The notes beneath the pieces were generated by a model. The model made no database searches. It was given only the letters and a program-made list of their open reading frames with translations, and was not told the DNA's origin. From positions 1 to 64,000 of the forward strand of contig JAPOZM010000055.1 of NCBI GenBank assembly GCA_026706075.1: 64,000 bases of DNA, written 5' to 3'. A program made the translations under genes and the position numbers. Below are positions 42,340 to 51,375 of this stretch, piece by piece (positions within the stretch are counted from its first letter, which is position 1; the number at the start of each line of letters is the position of its first letter). This DNA is from Gemmatimonadaceae bacterium (GTDB lineage Bacteria > Latescibacterota > UBA2968 > UBA8231).

Positions 42340-43037
42340 AGTCACTAGTCTTCATGTCCGTATCGATTCTGCTCATCATGGGATGTTCCCACAGCCGCTT
42401 CGTACTGCACGACCCGGCGCGGGAAGGTTCGGCCAGTGACTCCCGGCGTGTGGAGATAAGGAGCAAGGACCGGCTCTCCATCCTCTTCCGCGCGGATGGC
42501 GCAATCCACGGCATCGACACGGTCAACGTCGTCGCGGCGGAAGGGCAGCACCTCCTCGTTTCCTCGGAGGAATGGAAGACGGTGCGGCAGATCCCCCGGC
42601 GGTACCTCTCCATGAGTGGGCTTCGCGTCCGTTCGCCCAACTCCGAACACGACAGGCCCACCGTCGCCCTGCCTGTGGCCTCCATCGAGGAGATCCGGAT
42701 CGAGGAAAGGGACCTGCGGTGGCCTTCGGTTCTGGAGCGGATGGGCCAGGTGCCCGGATGGTTTCTCAAGGGGGTCGTCGGAGGATTCGCGGGCACTGGT
42801 TCGATCCTCATGTATGACCGCTATGACCGCTGGCAGCGAGACCGGGAACCGGACACTGGCCGGTACGAGCGCTGGGGCCGCGACGACCAGGAGTTCCTGA
42901 TGGCCGCGACGGTCGTCGGCGGCGTCGCGGGCGCGGTGCTCTACCCGGTGGGGAGGTTGTTCTGGCCCGAGTCCAGGAAGACGTACCGGAGCTATCGCAC
43001 CCGCGGCCAGGGTCTCAGACTGGAGTTCGGGGACTGA
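42336..43037 (+). CDS. Hypothetical lipoprotein
   Basis: A 233-residue protein with a lipoprotein signal peptide and lipobox ILLIMGC (lipidated Cys17). The mature part has short beta strands (RLSILFRADG, VNVVAAEGQHLLV) and a Gly/Ala-rich segment that may insert in a membrane (WFLKGVVGGFAGTGSIL, AATVVGGVAGAVLYPVG). No family recognised. Coupled to the preceding gene (ATGA) and 4 bp from the exported transglutaminase-like gene. Confidence 0.75.
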   Translation: MKSLVFMSVSILLIMGCSHSRFVLHDPAREGSASDSRRVEIRSKDRLSILFRADGAIHGIDTVNVVAAEGQHLLVSSEEWKTVRQIPRRYLSMSGLRVRSPNSEHDRPTVALPVASIEEIRIEERDLRWPSVLERMGQVPGWFLKGVVGGFAGTGSILMYDRYDRWQRDREPDTGRYERWGRDDQEFLMAATVVGGVAGAVLYPVGRLFWPESRKTYRSYRTRGQGLRLEFGD

Positions 43038-43041
43038 AGGC

Positions 43042-45015
43042 ATGGAGCCAGCGCCGCGGGTCTCCCTGCTCACCCCCCTCGCGCTGGCGGCGCTGCTGGC
43101 CGCCGGCCGCGCCTCCGCCGCGCCTCCCATGACCGAGTGGAAGATCACCCTCGAAGGCGAAGACCTCGCCGGCTGCACCCGCGACCGCTTCACCGACTAC
43201 TGCGCCGACGCCGGCGGGCTCTGCCTGGCGCCGAGCTACCTGATCGCCGACGCCATGGCGCGCAGCTCCAAGATCCGCGAAAGCCTGACGCCCGAGGTGG
43301 AGGCGAAGAAGCTCTTCGACCTGCCGGCGGCGGTGGAGTCGGCGGAGGTTCTGTTCCACGGGGGCGGCGGCACCGAGGAGGAGCCCCTGCTCATCACCGT
43401 CAACGGCCGCGAGATCCGCCACGTGCAGGATCGCGAGAGGATGCTCACCGGCGGCTGGGACCGGGAGACGATCCCCGGCCGCTGGCTGCGCCCGGGTACC
43501 AACGAGCTGGTCTTCTCCGGCGCCGGGTCGCTGGTCATCGACGCCGACGAGCCCGGCTGCAACAGCTTCAAACGCCTCGGGGGCCGCGGCGAGTGGAAGG
43601 GGGACATGCTCGGGGCGGCCAACGACCTCACCGGGGAGTACGTCGTCCGCCTGAGGGTCCGCGGCCATCCGCAGGAGGGCGTGGCCACATCTCCCATCCT
43701 CGACCTGGCCGCAGGGCCTGCGGTGGCTCCCGGGATGCAGGTGAAGACCCTGCGCCTCTCGGCCGCTCCGGAAACGCCGCCGGGGACCTCGGTGCGCTTC
43801 GAGGTGAGGTCCGGCTCGACGGCGCTGCACGCTTCGGACCGGTGGACCTCCTGGCGCCCCGCCGATTCGGGAGAGAGCCTGCCCGGTGCGCGGTTCGTGC
43901 AGTGGCGGGCAACCCTCTCCAGCGGTGACTCCGCCGTCACCCCGCTGGTGAAGGGCGTCACCATCGAGGCTTCGGGGCGGGCCGTCGGCGCCAACCTCCC
44001 GCGGATCGAGGTGGTCCAGGCGCCGGAGAACGACATGGCTGTCTCCTCCTACCCCTTCGACTACGCCGACCCGCACCATCCCCGCATGCGTCACCTGCGC
44101 GAGAAGTACCGCCTGGAGGAAGTCGTGGCGCCGGGGCAGACCGAGATGGAGAGGTTCGCCCTGCTGCGCCAGTGGGTCCGCCGCCAGTGGGAGGGCTGGA
44201 ACGACAACACCTACAACTACTGCCCCCAGTGGGACGCCCTCGAGATCCTGGAGCTGGCGCCCCAGAACCTGGCTCTGGGCATGTGCACCCACTACGCCGC
44301 CGTCTTCAGCCAGTGCGCCGGCGCCCTCGGCTACCACGCCCGCCCCCTGATCGTCGACCACCACTGCCTGGCCGAGATCTGGTCCGACGAGCACGGCAAG
44401 TGGATCCTCCAGGACCCGGGGCTGCTGCCCGGCCATGAGGTCGCCTTCCAGTACGAGGAGGCGGGCGTCCCCATCAACGCCCTCGAGATGCACCATCTCG
44501 CCGCCGCCGGCCGCATGGGGGACCTGGAGTTCGTGCCGCCACCGCCCGTCCCCGACGAGCGGCTGCGGACGATGTTCGCCCAGCTCTACCAGCGCTTCGG
44601 CATGCCGCTGCGCAACGACCACCTCTACCGCTCCGAGCCGCAGGAGCTGGAGCAGGGGATGGACCAGTACCACTGGGACGGCCACCTGTGGTGGACGGAC
44701 AGCCTCGACCCGAGGTATCCGGAGTACTCGCTGCAGACGAACCGGCCCGAGGACTTCTACTGGGACCTGAACCGGACGCGGATCGACCTGCGGGACACGG
44801 AGACGGCCGCGGCCCTGGCGGTGCGGCTCTCCGGCCCCATCCCACACCTGGACCGCTTCGAAGTCAGCGTAGACCAGGGGGAGTGGCAGGAGAGCGAGCC
44901 CTCCTTCGAGTGGGAGCTGCGTCCGGGCCGCAACCGCCTGCGGGCACGGGCGGTGAACACCATGGGCCTGAGGGGTCCGGAGAACCGGGTCGAGCTGGAG
45001 TACCGGCCCGGCTGA
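43042..45015 (+). CDS. Exported transglutaminase-like protein
   Basis: A 657-residue protein with a signal peptide (VSLLTPLALAALLAAGRASA). It has an N-terminal beta-rich half including a lectin-like sandwich (VEVEAKKLFDLPAAVESAEV to about residue 320) and then a transglutaminase/NlpC-like core at about 380-500. The Cys is in LGMCTHYAAVFSQCAG, the His in VDHHCLAEIW and the Asp in LQDPGLLPG. A C-terminal Ig-like strand set follows (VELEYRPG). Members act as peptidases or cross-linkers outside the cytoplasm; the target is unknown. Immediately upstream of the DUF6785-like membrane protein. Confidence 0.78.
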   Translation: MEPAPRVSLLTPLALAALLAAGRASAAPPMTEWKITLEGEDLAGCTRDRFTDYCADAGGLCLAPSYLIADAMARSSKIRESLTPEVEAKKLFDLPAAVESAEVLFHGGGGTEEEPLLITVNGREIRHVQDRERMLTGGWDRETIPGRWLRPGTNELVFSGAGSLVIDADEPGCNSFKRLGGRGEWKGDMLGAANDLTGEYVVRLRVRGHPQEGVATSPILDLAAGPAVAPGMQVKTLRLSAAPETPPGTSVRFEVRSGSTALHASDRWTSWRPADSGESLPGARFVQWRATLSSGDSAVTPLVKGVTIEASGRAVGANLPRIEVVQAPENDMAVSSYPFDYADPHHPRMRHLREKYRLEEVVAPGQTEMERFALLRQWVRRQWEGWNDNTYNYCPQWDALEILELAPQNLALGMCTHYAAVFSQCAGALGYHARPLIVDHHCLAEIWSDEHGKWILQDPGLLPGHEVAFQYEEAGVPINALEMHHLAAAGRMGDLEFVPPPPVPDERLRTMFAQLYQRFGMPLRNDHLYRSEPQELEQGMDQYHWDGHLWWTDSLDPRYPEYSLQTNRPEDFYWDLNRTRIDLRDTETAAALAVRLSGPIPHLDRFEVSVDQGEWQESEPSFEWELRPGRNRLRARAVNTMGLRGPENRVELEYRPG

Positions 45016-45034
45016 CGTCCCGGCCTCTGCTCGC

Positions 45035-46969
45035 ATGGACACACCTCGCGTCTTCGGCTGCACCTACCGCGGACTGATCGTCGGCACCCTCGGGTGCATC
45101 GTCGTCGGGGCGGGGTTCAACTACTCCACCTACGTCCTCCGCGTCGGAGCCTTCTCCACCTGGCACTACACCATCGGCGCCAACCTCATGCTGTTCCTGA
45201 TGGCGCTGATGGTGAACCCCCTGCTGGGACTCCTCAATCGCAACTGGGTGCTGACGCCGCCCGAGCTGGCCCAGGTCTACGTGATGTGGATCGTCGGCTC
45301 CGGCGTCGCCACCAACGGCCTGCCCGACTACCTGCTGCCCCACATCACCTCCATGGCCTACTACATCTCCCCGGAGAACGCCTGGGCCGAGGCGGTGATC
45401 CCCTTCATTCCGGACTGGGTGGTACCCTCCCATTACTTCCAGGACATCCGCGGCTTCTACGAAGGGTCCGGCGACGGCACGGTGCCGTGGGGGATGTGGC
45501 TGCCGGTCCTGCTGATCGGCTGGGGGCCGATGGCGATGTGTCTCTGGGTCGCCATGGTCTCGGTCGCCGTCATCCTGCGCAAGCAGTGGATCGACCACGA
45601 GCGGCTCGTCTACCCGATGATGCAGCTGCCGATCGCCATGATCCAGGACGACGCCGACCAAGGCGCGCGCCCCGGTCTGGTCAAGCCCCTGTTCCGCAAC
45701 TGGATCTTCTGGCTCGGTTTCATCCTGCCCTTCATCATCGGCGTCAACAACGGTCTGACCCGCTACTTTCCCCTGGACCCGATCCACGTGGGCGGGCAGT
45801 ACGTCTACCTCTTCCGCGAGGTGGCGCAGGTGCGCCTGGGCATCAGCTTCATGATGCTCGGGTTCGCCTACTTCATCCGCCGCGACGTGACCCTGGGGAT
45901 CTGCTTCTACTACTTCGTCTACATGGCCTACCAGATCATCTCGACACTGATCGGGGGCGGCGACACGGACCCGCTGATGAGTCCGTGGACGCGCTCGCCG
46001 ACGACCTTCTCCTTCGAGGGGTTGGGCGCCTTCATCGCCCTGGTGGTCGTCGGCCTGTGGAACGGGCGGAGGCACATCGTGGCCGTCGTGCGCCGCGCCC
46101 TGGGTCTGTCGTCGGAGGTGGACGCCAGCGAAGGGGACGAGATCATGTCCTACCGCACCGCCGTCCTCCTCTTCGCCGGCAGCTTCTCGTTCATCTGCTT
46201 CTGGCTCTGGCTCCTCGGGCTTCCGGCCTGGATCGCGCCCCTCTACCTGGGGCTGGCCTTCCTCCTCTACCTGGGGATCACCCGCGTCGTCTGCGAAGGG
46301 GGGATCCCCTGGTTCGCCTGTCCCATCATCGCCTCCGACGCCATCGTCGGCGGCCTCGGGACCCGCGCCCTGGGACCGACGGGGATCGTCGCCCTCGGGT
46401 TCACCTATGCCTGGGCGGCGGACATGATCATCCTCGTGATGACCTGCGCGGCGCAGAGCCTCAAGGTGGTGGAGGAGACCATCCGCCGACACCGCCGGAT
46501 GCTCCTGGCCAGCATGCTGATCGCCATCGCCGTGTCGATCTGCGGCGGCATGGCCGTCTTCCTGGGCACGGCCTACGAGCACGGGGGCCTGAACATCACC
46601 CACACGCTGAAGGAGCAGGGGTACTACCAGTGGCAGGACGCGGCCGCCCGGCTGCAGACGAGCACCTTGGTGAACTGGGGCTATTGGGGCCACACCGGCC
46701 TCGGGGCGCTGGTGATGGGGCTGCTCATGTTCGCCCGGCAACGCCTGGTGTGGTGGCCCTTCCACCCGATCGGCTTTCCCGTGAGCCTGGCGACCCACAA
46801 GATGTTCCTCACCATCCTCTTCGCCTGGGCGATCAAGACCGCCGTCCTGCGCCTGGGGGGACCGCGGCTCTACAACACGCTGAAGCCACTGTTCCTGGGA
46901 CTCATCATCGGCGAGTGGAGCCCGAAGATCGTCATCCTGGCCTGGGAGTGGGGGCTGCAGAACCTGTAA
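45035..46969 (+). CDS. Large multi-pass membrane protein (DUF6785-like)
   Basis: A 644-residue integral membrane protein with about 14 predicted transmembrane segments, such as TLGCIVVGAGFNY, LMLFLMALMVNPLLGLL, WIFWLGFILPFIIGV and AVLLFAGSFSFICFWLWLLG. It contains PPELAQVYVMWIVGSGVATNG. It resembles the uncharacterised DUF6785/6784 membrane family of Planctomycetes- and Latescibacteria-type genomes, possibly oligopeptide-transporter-like in topology. It follows the exported transglutaminase-like gene by 19 bp, suggesting joint work at the envelope. Confidence 0.75.
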   Translation: MDTPRVFGCTYRGLIVGTLGCIVVGAGFNYSTYVLRVGAFSTWHYTIGANLMLFLMALMVNPLLGLLNRNWVLTPPELAQVYVMWIVGSGVATNGLPDYLLPHITSMAYYISPENAWAEAVIPFIPDWVVPSHYFQDIRGFYEGSGDGTVPWGMWLPVLLIGWGPMAMCLWVAMVSVAVILRKQWIDHERLVYPMMQLPIAMIQDDADQGARPGLVKPLFRNWIFWLGFILPFIIGVNNGLTRYFPLDPIHVGGQYVYLFREVAQVRLGISFMMLGFAYFIRRDVTLGICFYYFVYMAYQIISTLIGGGDTDPLMSPWTRSPTTFSFEGLGAFIALVVVGLWNGRRHIVAVVRRALGLSSEVDASEGDEIMSYRTAVLLFAGSFSFICFWLWLLGLPAWIAPLYLGLAFLLYLGITRVVCEGGIPWFACPIIASDAIVGGLGTRALGPTGIVALGFTYAWAADMIILVMTCAAQSLKVVEETIRRHRRMLLASMLIAIAVSICGGMAVFLGTAYEHGGLNITHTLKEQGYYQWQDAAARLQTSTLVNWGYWGHTGLGALVMGLLMFARQRLVWWPFHPIGFPVSLATHKMFLTILFAWAIKTAVLRLGGPRLYNTLKPLFLGLIIGEWSPKIVILAWEWGLQNL

Positions 46970-46987
46970 CGATCCGGCTGCCGGTCA

Positions 46988-47458
46988 TCACCCGGAGGAC
47001 GGGTCTCTCGCCGCGGGTCTCCCCATCAGGGAGCTGCCGTCGACGCGGGAGGCCATCTCGTCCTCGCGGTTGAAGAGCTTGCACGTCCGCAGGGACAGGC
47101 AGCCGCAGCCTATGCACCCGGTCAGGCTCTCCTTCAACCTCTCCAGCGCCTCGATCCGCTCCTGCAGCTGATCCCTCCAGCCCCGCGACAGCTTCGCCCA
47201 CTCCGCCTTGTTGGGCGTGCGCCCGCTGGGCAGGCCGTCCAGGGCCGTGCGGATCTCCCGGAGGGACACGCCGATCCTCTGGGCCGCCCGGATGACGGCG
47301 ACGCGGCGCAGCACGGCCCGTGGATAGCGCCGCTGGTTGCCGCCGGTCCGCTCCGATGAGATCAGCCCCTCCTCCTCGTAGAAGCGCAGGGCGGAGGTGG
47401 CGACCCCGCTGCGCGCCGCTACCTCACCGATGGTCAGGGACTCCGGAAGCCCGGCCAT
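46988..47458 (-). CDS. soxR: SoxR-like MerR regulator with [2Fe-2S] cluster
   Basis: A 156-residue MerR-family activator. The winged helix (LTIGEVAARSGVATSALRFYEEEGL, residues 8-32) is followed by a dimerisation helix. The SoxR cysteine set C-x2-C-x-C-x5-C is at Cys115, 118, 120 and 126. SoxR senses redox-active compounds and superoxide through its cluster and activates promoters with 19-20-bp spacers. The AAGGAGAA site before the ATG at 47458 is strong. It is divergent from the Rieske gene, which is the likely target. Confidence 0.9.
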   Translation of the reverse strand: MAGLPESLTIGEVAARSGVATSALRFYEEEGLISSERTGGNQRRYPRAVLRRVAVIRAAQRIGVSLREIRTALDGLPSGRTPNKAEWAKLSRGWRDQLQERIEALERLKESLTGCIGCGCLSLRTCKLFNREDEMASRVDGSSLMGRPAARDPSSG

Positions 47459-47470
47459 GAAGATTCTCCT

Positions 47471-47508
47471 TGACTTCAAGTATACTTGAAGTTGCAGATT
47501 CGGTCCAC
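47471..47508. promoter_or_regulatory. Divergent promoter with 20-bp SoxR/MerR palindrome
   Basis: ACTTCAAGTATACTTGAAGT (47474-47493) is a perfect palindrome resembling the SoxR box. Rightward: -35 TTGACT (47471-47476), a 19-bp spacer and a weak -10 CAGATT (47496-47501), the long spacing expected of a MerR-activated promoter. Leftward: -35 TGGACC (47503-47508), a 17-bp spacer and -10 TATACT (47480-47485), giving soxR autoregulation from within the same operator. Confidence 0.8.
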
Positions 47509-47544
47509 GGCTCATGGGGAGCCGCCACGGGCAAGGAGAGAATC

Positions 47545-49287
47545 ATGGACAGATCAGAGGAAAAGCTGCTGGACGCGGGGACCTTGGAGGAGATCAGGAA
47601 CAAGGGGAGGGCCCTGGTCTCCGGCGGACCCGTACCGATCGTCGTCTTCCACTCCGACGGGAACCTCCACGCCGTGGACAACCGCTGTCCGCACATGGGT
47701 TTCCCGTTGCACCGCGGGACCGTGGAGGACGGCATCCTGACCTGCCACTGGCATCACGCCCGGTTCGACCTGAAGAGCGGCTGCACCTTCGATCTTTTTG
47801 CCGACGACGCGACCGTCTACCCGGTCGAGGTCAGGGACGGACGCGTGTACATCGACCTCTCCGCGCCCCCTCGCGACCCGGTGGAACGCGGCCTGCGCCG
47901 GCTCGAGGAGGGCATGGACCAGAACATCCGGCTGGTGATGGCCAAGGCCGTGGTCTCCCTCCTGAAGGCCGGGGCGGACCCGGACGAGGTCGTGCGGGCC
48001 AGCGGCCTCTACGGGGCGCGCCGGCGGCGCTCGGGGTGGTCCAACGGCATGACGATCCTCTCGGCCATGGCCAACGTGAGCGACCACCTCGACGGCGACG
48101 CACGCATCGCGCCGCTGTACCAGGGGATCCTGCACGTGGCGTCGGACACCAGCGGCCAGCCGCCGCGGGTGCCGCTGCGGCCCCTCGAGAGCAGGGAGAT
48201 CCCGCACGCCGCGCTCCGGCGGTGGTTCCGCTACCTGGTCGAGGTGCGCAACGCCGACGGGGCCGAGCGCACCCTGCTGGCCGCCATCGAGGGCCCTTCG
48301 AGCCCGTCCGACCTGGTGGAGATGATGGTGGCGGCGGCGACCGACCACTTCTACCTCGAAGGCGGCCACGTGATCGACTTCATCAACAAGGCCTTCGAGC
48401 TGCTCGACCGCATCGGCTGGGAGCACGCGGCCCACGTCCTGCCCTCGCTCATCCGCCAGCTGAGCGCCGCCCAGCGCAGCGAGGAGCAGAACAGCTGGCG
48501 CTCTCCCGTCGACCTCGTGACCCTGCTGAGCGAGGCCTTCGACTCCCTGGATCGACTGCTGGAGGAGGGACGGGGGAAGGAGTGGAGGGCCGGGGACGAG
48601 TTCACCGAGGCGCTCCTGCAGGACGATCCCCACGCGATCGTGGCGGCGATGAACGAGGCGTTGAAGGAGGGCGCGCGCCCGGTGCAACTGGCGGAGGCGG
48701 TCACGATGGCCGCGGCCCTGCGCATCGTCCGGTTCCACGTGAACAACGAGTTCTCCGACTGGATCGCGGTGCTCCACACCTTCTCGTACGCCAACGCCCT
48801 GCACCAGATGCTGAAGAGGGCCGAGTCGCCCGAGATGCTGCGCGGCGTCTACCACGGGGCGATGCGCGTCTACCTCGACCGCTTCCTCAACGTCCCGCCC
48901 GCCCGCCTGCCCGACCCGGGAGCGGCGGCGGCGGAACCGGACGAGGCGATGGAGGAGTACCTGCAGCTGCTCAACCAGCAGCAGCGGGTCGACGAAGCCG
49001 GGCGGCTCGTCTCCGGCTACCTGGTATCAGGGGGCGAGGCGGGACCCCTGTTCCGGGCGCTCACCGAGTCCCTGGTGCGGGAGGACGCCGAGTTCCACAG
49101 CTTCCAGATGCTCGAGGCCGCCATCCGCCAGCACGGCGAGCGGACCGACGCCGGCGAGCAGCGGATCCTGATGGTGGCGGCCGCCCGCTACTTGGCGGCC
49201 AAGGCGCCGACGCAGCGCGAGCTGCTCCAGACGCTGCAGATCGCCCAGCGGCTGCACCGCGGAGAGGCGGTCTACGAGGAGGGGTGA
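47545..49287 (+). CDS. Rieske [2Fe-2S] protein with large helical domain of unknown function
   Basis: A 580-residue protein. Residues 5-115 are a complete Rieske ferredoxin-like domain with cluster ligands Cys48, His50, Cys67 and His70 (RCPHMG and TCHWHH). The remaining ~460 residues are almost entirely helical (MVAAATDHFYLEGGHVIDF, VSLLKAGADPDEVVRASGL). Several His and Glu pairs are present, but I recognise no catalytic family. There is no signal peptide or membrane helix, so it is soluble and cytoplasmic. An AAGGAGAG site fixes the ATG at 47545. Predicted to be switched on by the divergent SoxR-like regulator under redox stress. Confidence 0.85.
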   Translation: MDRSEEKLLDAGTLEEIRNKGRALVSGGPVPIVVFHSDGNLHAVDNRCPHMGFPLHRGTVEDGILTCHWHHARFDLKSGCTFDLFADDATVYPVEVRDGRVYIDLSAPPRDPVERGLRRLEEGMDQNIRLVMAKAVVSLLKAGADPDEVVRASGLYGARRRRSGWSNGMTILSAMANVSDHLDGDARIAPLYQGILHVASDTSGQPPRVPLRPLESREIPHAALRRWFRYLVEVRNADGAERTLLAAIEGPSSPSDLVEMMVAAATDHFYLEGGHVIDFINKAFELLDRIGWEHAAHVLPSLIRQLSAAQRSEEQNSWRSPVDLVTLLSEAFDSLDRLLEEGRGKEWRAGDEFTEALLQDDPHAIVAAMNEALKEGARPVQLAEAVTMAAALRIVRFHVNNEFSDWIAVLHTFSYANALHQMLKRAESPEMLRGVYHGAMRVYLDRFLNVPPARLPDPGAAAAEPDEAMEEYLQLLNQQQRVDEAGRLVSGYLVSGGEAGPLFRALTESLVREDAEFHSFQMLEAAIRQHGERTDAGEQRILMVAAARYLAAKAPTQRELLQTLQIAQRLHRGEAVYEEG

Positions 49288-49314
49288 ACTCGGAGAGGCG
49301 GGCCGGCTCGCCTG

Positions 49315-51375
49315 TCAGACGCCGAGGTCTCGGTGCAAGTCCTCGGCTGTGTCGAATCGCTGGCCCTTGCCCTCCTCCAGTTCCCTCCTGGCTTTGGCCG
49401 TCGTCGCGTTGGGCACCCGGTCGGCGAGGGCCTCCCGCTCCCGCTCCATCTCGAACCCCTCAAGCAGGTCCCGCGCCACCGTGCCCTGGGACTGGCGCGG
49501 GGCCTCGGCACCCAGCAGGTGGCAGAAGGTGGGCACCACGTCGGCGGCGTGGATGTAGCCGAGCTTCTCCGCCGGGCGCTCGTAGCCCGCCTTGATGCCG
49601 GGGCCGGCCAGCAGCCACGAGCCGAAGCTGGAGGAGTCGCGGCTCTGGGTCGGCAGGAAGCCGCCGTGGTGGGCGCCGTACACGTTGGGCGCTCCCACGC
49701 TGGCGTCGCCGGCGATGCCCCGCCACTGGCCGTAGTAGCCGCTCACGTACCCGTGGTCCCAGGCGAAGACCACGTCGCCGCACTGGTCCCCCCACTGGCC
49801 GAGGATCCAGGCGTCGCGCCGGGGCAGTGCGATGGCCACGGGGTTGCGCCCCACCTCCTCGTCGACCCAGGTGCGCAGGGCCAGGAGCAGCTCCGCCTCG
49901 ATGCGGTCGAACCCGGGTCCCGGCTCGGCGTTGATGAAGATGTCGAAGCCCTTGTCGTCCTTCAGGTAGGCCCGGGTGCGCTCCCAGTCGATGTCATCCT
50001 CGCGGACCTGGTCGCGCACGAGGTTCTCATGGCCGGCCTCCAGCGCCAGGAAGCCGCGCTCGTGGAGGAACTGGCGGATGTTGGCCACGCGCACGTCGGG
50101 GGAGCAGCCGTGGTCGGAGAGGACGCCCACGAGGGTCCGGTCGTCGGCGTCCTCCCAGAGGCGGCCGAGGATGCGGTCTCCCACCTGGTAGGCGCGCCGG
50201 AAGTAGTCGAGGTACTCGTCGGCCTTGTCCGCGTCGTACCCGGGACAGACGGGGTCGACGTCGCCGAGGTGGATGTGGTTGAGGTAGTCGTAGAGGTGCC
50301 AGTGACAGATGAAGAAGGAGCAGCCCCGCTCGCGCAGCATGTAGCGGGCGACCTCGGCGAACCACAGGCCCTGGTACTCGCACTCCTCGAGGGCCGTGTC
50401 GAAGTCGGCCATGCCCGCCGTGTAGGGCAGCATGGAGGCGTGCTCCTGGTAGGGGCCGAAGCGCTCGATCAGCTCCCCGGCCAGCTCGTCGGGCACGGTG
50501 AAGCCGTCGGCGAAGGTCACCTGGGTGCGGTAGAGCTTGAGCCGGCTCCCGTCCGGGGCCAGCTCCATCAGCTTGAAGCGGACCGAGGCCCGCTGCCGGC
50601 CGCCGTCGATGGCGAACTCCTCCACCGCCCAATCGCTCCACTCGCCGACCCTCGCCTCCGCGACCCGGCGGCCGCCGTCCCGGCCCCGGCAGACGAGCAC
50701 CCGGTCGTAGCCGTTTCCGCCGCCGTCCACGGCCAGCAGCTCGAAGGCGGTCACGTCGCCGCCGAGGCGGGCCTCCACCTCGATGCGGCTCTCCAGGGGC
50801 GGCGCGTGGCTCTCCGGCAGGTTGCTCCACCCTTGCGCCGGCTTCAGGGGCGGGATCGGCTCGACGCCGCTCTGGGCGGCGCGCACGGCCGTGCCGTCGT
50901 GGTCCATCTCGATCTCGGCGGCCAGCTCCGCCTCGGTGGTGTAGGCCTGGCAGGTGGCCACCTCGAAGTCGGTGCGCCGGTGGCTGGGGTGGCCGAAGCC
51001 GTCCACCACGAAGCCCTTCTCCACGCCGGAGGGATGGGCCGCCGGGTAGTGGACGGCCACGCTCGTCATCCCGGCCCGCTCGAGGGCGTTCCAGATGCGC
51101 TCGGCGTTGTTGGCCCGCCCGTCGAAGCTGTCGATCCGCCGCCCCGGCTCGACCTCCACGCGCCAGCGGGTCACCCCGTGGGTGCCGGTGTGGGCGCCGG
51201 TGGACAGGGTCGCCCAGTTGGTGGGGGTCCACACCGGGAAGGAGGGCAGGGTCTGGTTGACCGCCCCCTCCCGCAGCATGCGCTCGAAGTGGGGCACGGC
51301 CCCCTCGGCGGCGAAGCGCTTCATCATGGGGACGATGAAGCCGTCCATGCCGAAAGCGTAGATCTTGCGTGTCAT
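49315..51375 (-). CDS. Alkaline phosphatase-superfamily (nucleotide pyrophosphatase/phosphodiesterase-like) enzyme
   Basis: A 686-residue metal-dependent phosphoesterase. The first metal Asp is in FGMDGFIVP (Asp11) and the nucleophile is probably Thr52 in VWTPTNWATLSTG. The second metal set is in GVLSDHGCSPD and GAHHGGFLP. A central insert (about 180-300) is beta-rich. There is no signal peptide. It is the last gene of the long ankyrin operon, overlapping the stop of the 710-residue ankyrin gene. Likely acts on phosphodiesters or phosphonate/sulfate esters; the exact class is open. Confidence 0.85.
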   Translation of the reverse strand: MTRKIYAFGMDGFIVPMMKRFAAEGAVPHFERMLREGAVNQTLPSFPVWTPTNWATLSTGAHTGTHGVTRWRVEVEPGRRIDSFDGRANNAERIWNALERAGMTSVAVHYPAAHPSGVEKGFVVDGFGHPSHRRTDFEVATCQAYTTEAELAAEIEMDHDGTAVRAAQSGVEPIPPLKPAQGWSNLPESHAPPLESRIEVEARLGGDVTAFELLAVDGGGNGYDRVLVCRGRDGGRRVAEARVGEWSDWAVEEFAIDGGRQRASVRFKLMELAPDGSRLKLYRTQVTFADGFTVPDELAGELIERFGPYQEHASMLPYTAGMADFDTALEECEYQGLWFAEVARYMLRERGCSFFICHWHLYDYLNHIHLGDVDPVCPGYDADKADEYLDYFRRAYQVGDRILGRLWEDADDRTLVGVLSDHGCSPDVRVANIRQFLHERGFLALEAGHENLVRDQVREDDIDWERTRAYLKDDKGFDIFINAEPGPGFDRIEAELLLALRTWVDEEVGRNPVAIALPRRDAWILGQWGDQCGDVVFAWDHGYVSGYYGQWRGIAGDASVGAPNVYGAHHGGFLPTQSRDSSSFGSWLLAGPGIKAGYERPAEKLGYIHAADVVPTFCHLLGAEAPRQSQGTVARDLLEGFEMEREREALADRVPNATTAKARRELEEGKGQRFDTAEDLHRDLGV

